From Georgenia_B sunbinii (GTDB taxonomy: Bacteria; Actinomycetota; Actinomycetes; Actinomycetales; Actinomycetaceae): DNA of 64,000 nucleotides. The notes beneath the pieces were generated by a model that was given only the letters and a program-made list of their open reading frames with translations, made no database searches and had not been told where the DNA came from. A program made the translations under genes and the position numbers. Within the stretch, counting starts at the first letter, position 1. Each line of letters starts with the position of its first letter. Positions 61,501-64,000 of this stretch are shown here, in pieces. Location: assembly GCF_036421855.1 (NCBI RefSeq), contig NZ_JAZGOK010000001.1; one strand, given 5' to 3'.

Positions 61501-62688
61501 ATGGACAGCGTCCGACCAGCACGAGGTGCCCAGCGCCTTCGTCAGGCGAATCGCCGCGACATACTCGAACTTCTCCGAACAACGGGCGTCATGTCGCGGG
61601 CCGACCTCGCCCGCGAGCTGGGCCTGTCCCCCACGACGTCGTCGAGCATCGTCTCCGACCTCATCGTCGACGGGTTCGCCGAGGAGTCCGAGCCCACCGC
61701 CCGCGGCGGCCGGGGCAGGCCCGGGCGCCTCGTCCGGCTCATCACCCCGCCGGGCGTCATCGTCGGCATCGACGTCGGCCGCCGGCACCTGCAGGTCGCC
61801 GTCGCCCAGCGCGACGGAGTCGTGCTGGCCGAGCGGTTCGGCGACATCCCCCAGGGCCAGGACCGGGCCACCACGACGCGCACCGTGCTCGCCGTGGTCG
61901 ACGAGCTGTTGGCCGGCTGCGCACGGGAGCGCAGCGAGCTGCTCGCGGTGGGGATCGGCCTGCCGGGCCCGATCGAGCAGGAGACACACTTCATCGCGAC
62001 CGGGACGATCCTGCCCGAGTGGGTCGGCTACGACGTCGTCGCGGTGCTCCGCGAGGAGCTGGGTGTGCCGGTCGCGCTCGACAACGACGCGAACCTCGGC
62101 ATCCTCGGCGAGGCCAGCGAGGGCGCGGCACGCGGCTTCCGCCACGCGATCTACGTCAAGGTGTCCACCGGCGTCGGCGCCGGCCTGCTCCTCGGCGGTG
62201 ACCTCCACCGGGGCGCCGGCGGGACCGCCGGCGAGCTGGGGCACACCTCGATCCAGGGCGACGGCCCGGTGTGCCGGTGCGGCAGCCGAGGATGCCTCGA
62301 GACGCTCGCCTCGGTGCCTGCGCTGCTCGAGATGCTCGCCCCGACCCTCGGCGAGGACGTCGACCTGCCACGCGTGCTCGAGCTGGCGGCCCAGGGCAAC
62401 CGGGCGTGCCTGCGGGCCATCACCGACGTCGGCCACAGCGTCGGCCGAGCACTGGCGACCGTGTGCAACCTGCTCAACCCGGAGGTCATCGTCATCGGCG
62501 GCCCGCTGGTCGCCGTCGCGGAGCCGTTCCTCGACGCCGTCAGCGACGCCGTCGGCCGAGGCTCCATCGCCTCCAACAGCACCGGGCTGGAGATCCGGCC
62601 GGCCGAGCTGGGGCGGCGGGCCGAGCTCATCGGCGCCCTCACGCTGGCCGGCGACGCAGTGCCCAAAGTCGAACATCAGGCGCACTGA
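61501..62688 (+). CDS. ROK family transcriptional regulator (NagC/XylR type)
   Basis: 395 aa. N-terminal winged helix (ANRRDILELLRTTGVMSRADLARELGLSPTTSSSIVSDLI, about 16-55), then a ROK sugar-kinase fold: GIDVGRRHLQVAVAQ (phosphate-1), ALDNDANLGILGE, KVSTGVGAGLLLGG and GELGHTSI with the zinc motif CRCGSRGCLE. Such proteins sense a sugar and control its uptake genes. The sugar-binding lipoprotein gene lies 246 nt downstream with an operator-like site between. A promoter with TTGACG and CACGAT, 18 nt apart, lies around 61439-61468. Confidence 0.93.
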   Translation: MDSVRPARGAQRLRQANRRDILELLRTTGVMSRADLARELGLSPTTSSSIVSDLIVDGFAEESEPTARGGRGRPGRLVRLITPPGVIVGIDVGRRHLQVAVAQRDGVVLAERFGDIPQGQDRATTTRTVLAVVDELLAGCARERSELLAVGIGLPGPIEQETHFIATGTILPEWVGYDVVAVLREELGVPVALDNDANLGILGEASEGAARGFRHAIYVKVSTGVGAGLLLGGDLHRGAGGTAGELGHTSIQGDGPVCRCGSRGCLETLASVPALLEMLAPTLGEDVDLPRVLELAAQGNRACLRAITDVGHSVGRALATVCNLLNPEVIVIGGPLVAVAEPFLDAVSDAVGRGSIASNSTGLEIRPAELGRRAELIGALTLAGDAVPKVEHQAH

Positions 62689-62792
62689 CTGCACCCGGCC
62701 AGCCGCGCGTCGGCGTCCGAAGATGAGCGGTTCTGCCTAGTTTCGGCGCCCTCCTCATCGCCGGTGCGTTGCGACGTAGGTCACGATAGGGT

Positions 62793-62815
62793 GTCAATTA
62801 ACTCCAGTTGTTGAC
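62793..62815. promoter_or_regulatory. Operator-like inverted repeat before the sugar-binding gene
   Basis: GTCAA-N13-TTGAC with an inner AACT-CC-AGTT gives nearly full dyad symmetry over 23 bp. It is the most AT-rich stretch of the 246-nt gap between the ROK regulator and the binding-protein gene; its right arm also gives a TTGACG -35-like box. A TAGGGT lies just to the left. A hairpin CGCTGG-CACCG-CCAGCG (62855-62871) is in the leader. Confidence 0.5.
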
Positions 62816-62934
62816 GCCCCGTAGGTGTGGCGGAGCAGACTGGCACCACCACGGCGCTGGCACCGCCAGCGGCAGGCCGCGACACCGTCCCGGCCGGAGA
62901 CAACGTAGTTTCGAAGGAGTGGCAATGCGACGGA

Positions 62935-64000
62935 CGACCTTTGTTGCGGCACTGGCGGTTGCCGGCCTCACGCTGGCTGCCTGCGGCAGCGACGCGGACC
63001 CCGGTGACGGCAACGGCGACGGAGACGGCGGCGGCAGCGAGGTCGAGGTCTTCACCTGGTGGGCCGCCGGGTCGGAGAAGCTCGGCCTGGACGCCCTCGT
63101 CGAGGTGTTCAACGAGCAGCACCCGGACATCGAGTTCATCAACGGCGCGGTGGCCGGTGGCGCCGGCTCCGCCGCCAAGGACCTGCTCCAGTCCAACCTC
63201 CAGGCCAACAACCCGCCGGACACCTTCCAGGGCCACGCCGGCGAGGAGCTCAAGGACTACATCGAGGCCGGCCAGCTCGAGGACGTCTCCGACCTCTACG
63301 ACGAGTTCGGTCTCAACGACGTGTTCCCGCAGGACCTCATCGACCTCGTCACCGTCGACGGCGCCATCTACTCGGTGCCCTCCAACATCCACCGCTCGAA
63401 CGTCGTGTGGGGCAACCCGACCGTCCTCGCCGACGCCGGCATCGACACCGCCACCCCGCCGGCCTCGATGGACGAGTTCATCGAACAGCTCGAGACCCTC
63501 GACGCCGCCGGCGTCACCCCGCTGTCCGTGGCGACCACCTGGACCCAGGTCAACCTGCTCGAGACGGTCCTCATGGCCGAGCTCGGCGCGGACGCCTACA
63601 TCGGCCTGTGGGACGGTTCCACCGACTGGGCCGGGGCAGAGATGACCTCGGCGCTCGAGGTCTTCGAGACGCTGATGTCCTTCACCAACTCCGACCGTGA
63701 CGGGCTCGACTGGCCCGAGGCAACCCAGATGGTCATCGACGGCACCGCCGGCTACAACATCATGGGCGACTGGGCGGTCGCGGCCTTCGAGGAGCAGGAC
63801 GCCGAGTACATCCAGTTCCCGGTCCCCGGCTCCGACGACCAGTTCGGCTTCCTCGCCGACTCCTTCACCCTGCCGGTCGGCGCCCCGCATCCCGACGGCG
63901 CGAAGGCATGGCTCGAGACGGTCGGCTCGCTCGAGGGCCAGACCGCCTTCAACCAGGCCAAGGGGTCCATCCCGGCCCGCACCGACGCCGACCCGGCGGA
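62935..64000 (+). CDS. Sugar ABC transporter substrate-binding lipoprotein (3' truncated)
   Basis: 355 codons visible; the gene runs off the window. Signal MRRTTFVAALAVAGLTLAACGSD has lipobox LAAC. The rest is a family 1 (SBP_bac_1) binding protein: VEVFTWWAAGSEKLGLDALVEVFNEQHPDIEF, GHAGEELKDYIEAGQLEDVSDLYDE, GAIYSVPSNIHRSNVVWGN and YNIMGDWAVAAF, as in glucose/GlcNAc- or mannose-type carriers. GAAGGAG lies 5 nt before the ATG. Permease genes are expected just beyond the window. Probably controlled by the ROK protein. Confidence 0.93.

Overview
This window is a chromosomal segment from a high-GC actinobacterium, most likely a member of the Micrococcales. The evidence is the ATP synthase operon flanked by DUF2550 and nucS, the E2-E1 fusion Kgd, NucS instead of MutS/MutL, a DivIVA-type coiled-coil protein, the argS-lysA-hom-thrC-thrB-rho-rpmE-prfA-prmC-ywlC-wecA order, many GTG starts, and TANNNT -10 boxes placed directly before start codons. 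I saw no prophage, insertion sequence, integrase, CRISPR array or rRNA gene. The only stable RNA gene seen is one tRNA-Arg.

Layout. 1-5331 (+): uptake and catabolism operon (end of a GNAT acetyltransferase, polar amino-acid-type ABC transporter, MmgE/PrpD protein, M20 peptidase). 5353-9120 (-): CnoX-like TPR-thioredoxin without CxxC, an unknown lipoprotein and an unknown two-helix membrane protein, divergent from a DivIVA-like coiled-coil protein (9355-10731). 10747-15577: GNAT, small conserved protein, alpha/beta hydrolase, GH1 beta-glucosidase and nagA. 15578-15937: non-coding, with a nested inverted repeat and a tandem array of 18-bp units. 15938-24669 (-): nucS, DUF2550 and the ATP synthase operon. 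24666-38239 (-): wecA, ywlC, prmC, prfA, rpmE, rho, thrB, thrC, hom, lysA and argS, with one VanZ-like gene on the opposite strand. 38321-46019: membrane protein, tRNA-Arg, TetR regulator, glycerophosphodiesterase, two adjacent M23 peptidases and two CNNM/CBS membrane proteins. 46236-52849 (+): two-component system, kgd and an SGNH-like protein. 53127-55259: DUF222-HNH protein. 55560-60609: one-carbon module (transporter, folD, glyA under a ZTP riboswitch, GNAT, purU). 60801-64000 (+): rhomboid-like protein, ROK regulator and the start of a sugar-binding lipoprotein.

The genes form recognisable modules. Energy metabolism is represented by ATP synthase and Kgd. Aspartate-family amino acid synthesis runs through hom, thrC, thrB and lysA. 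Translation and its termination are covered by prfA, prmC, ywlC, rpmE, argS, tRNA-Arg and rho. Folate one-carbon flux is covered by glyA, folD and purU, with a ZTP aptamer before glyA. Cell envelope functions include wecA and the two M23 peptidases. The ROK regulator with a sugar-binding protein, plus nagA with a beta-glucosidase, indicates amino-sugar or beta-glucoside use.

The observations I rate highest are: (1) two separate arrays of the same 18-bp unit, each containing TGTC-N3-GACA, one between nucS and nagA and one at the prfA/prmC junction; (2) an apparent 1-nt frameshift at the 5' end of atpB; (3) the ZTP riboswitch; (4) the ABC-PrpD-M20 operon of unknown substrate; (5) hairpins over the start of a CNNM operon. 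No complete new defence or mobile system was found.
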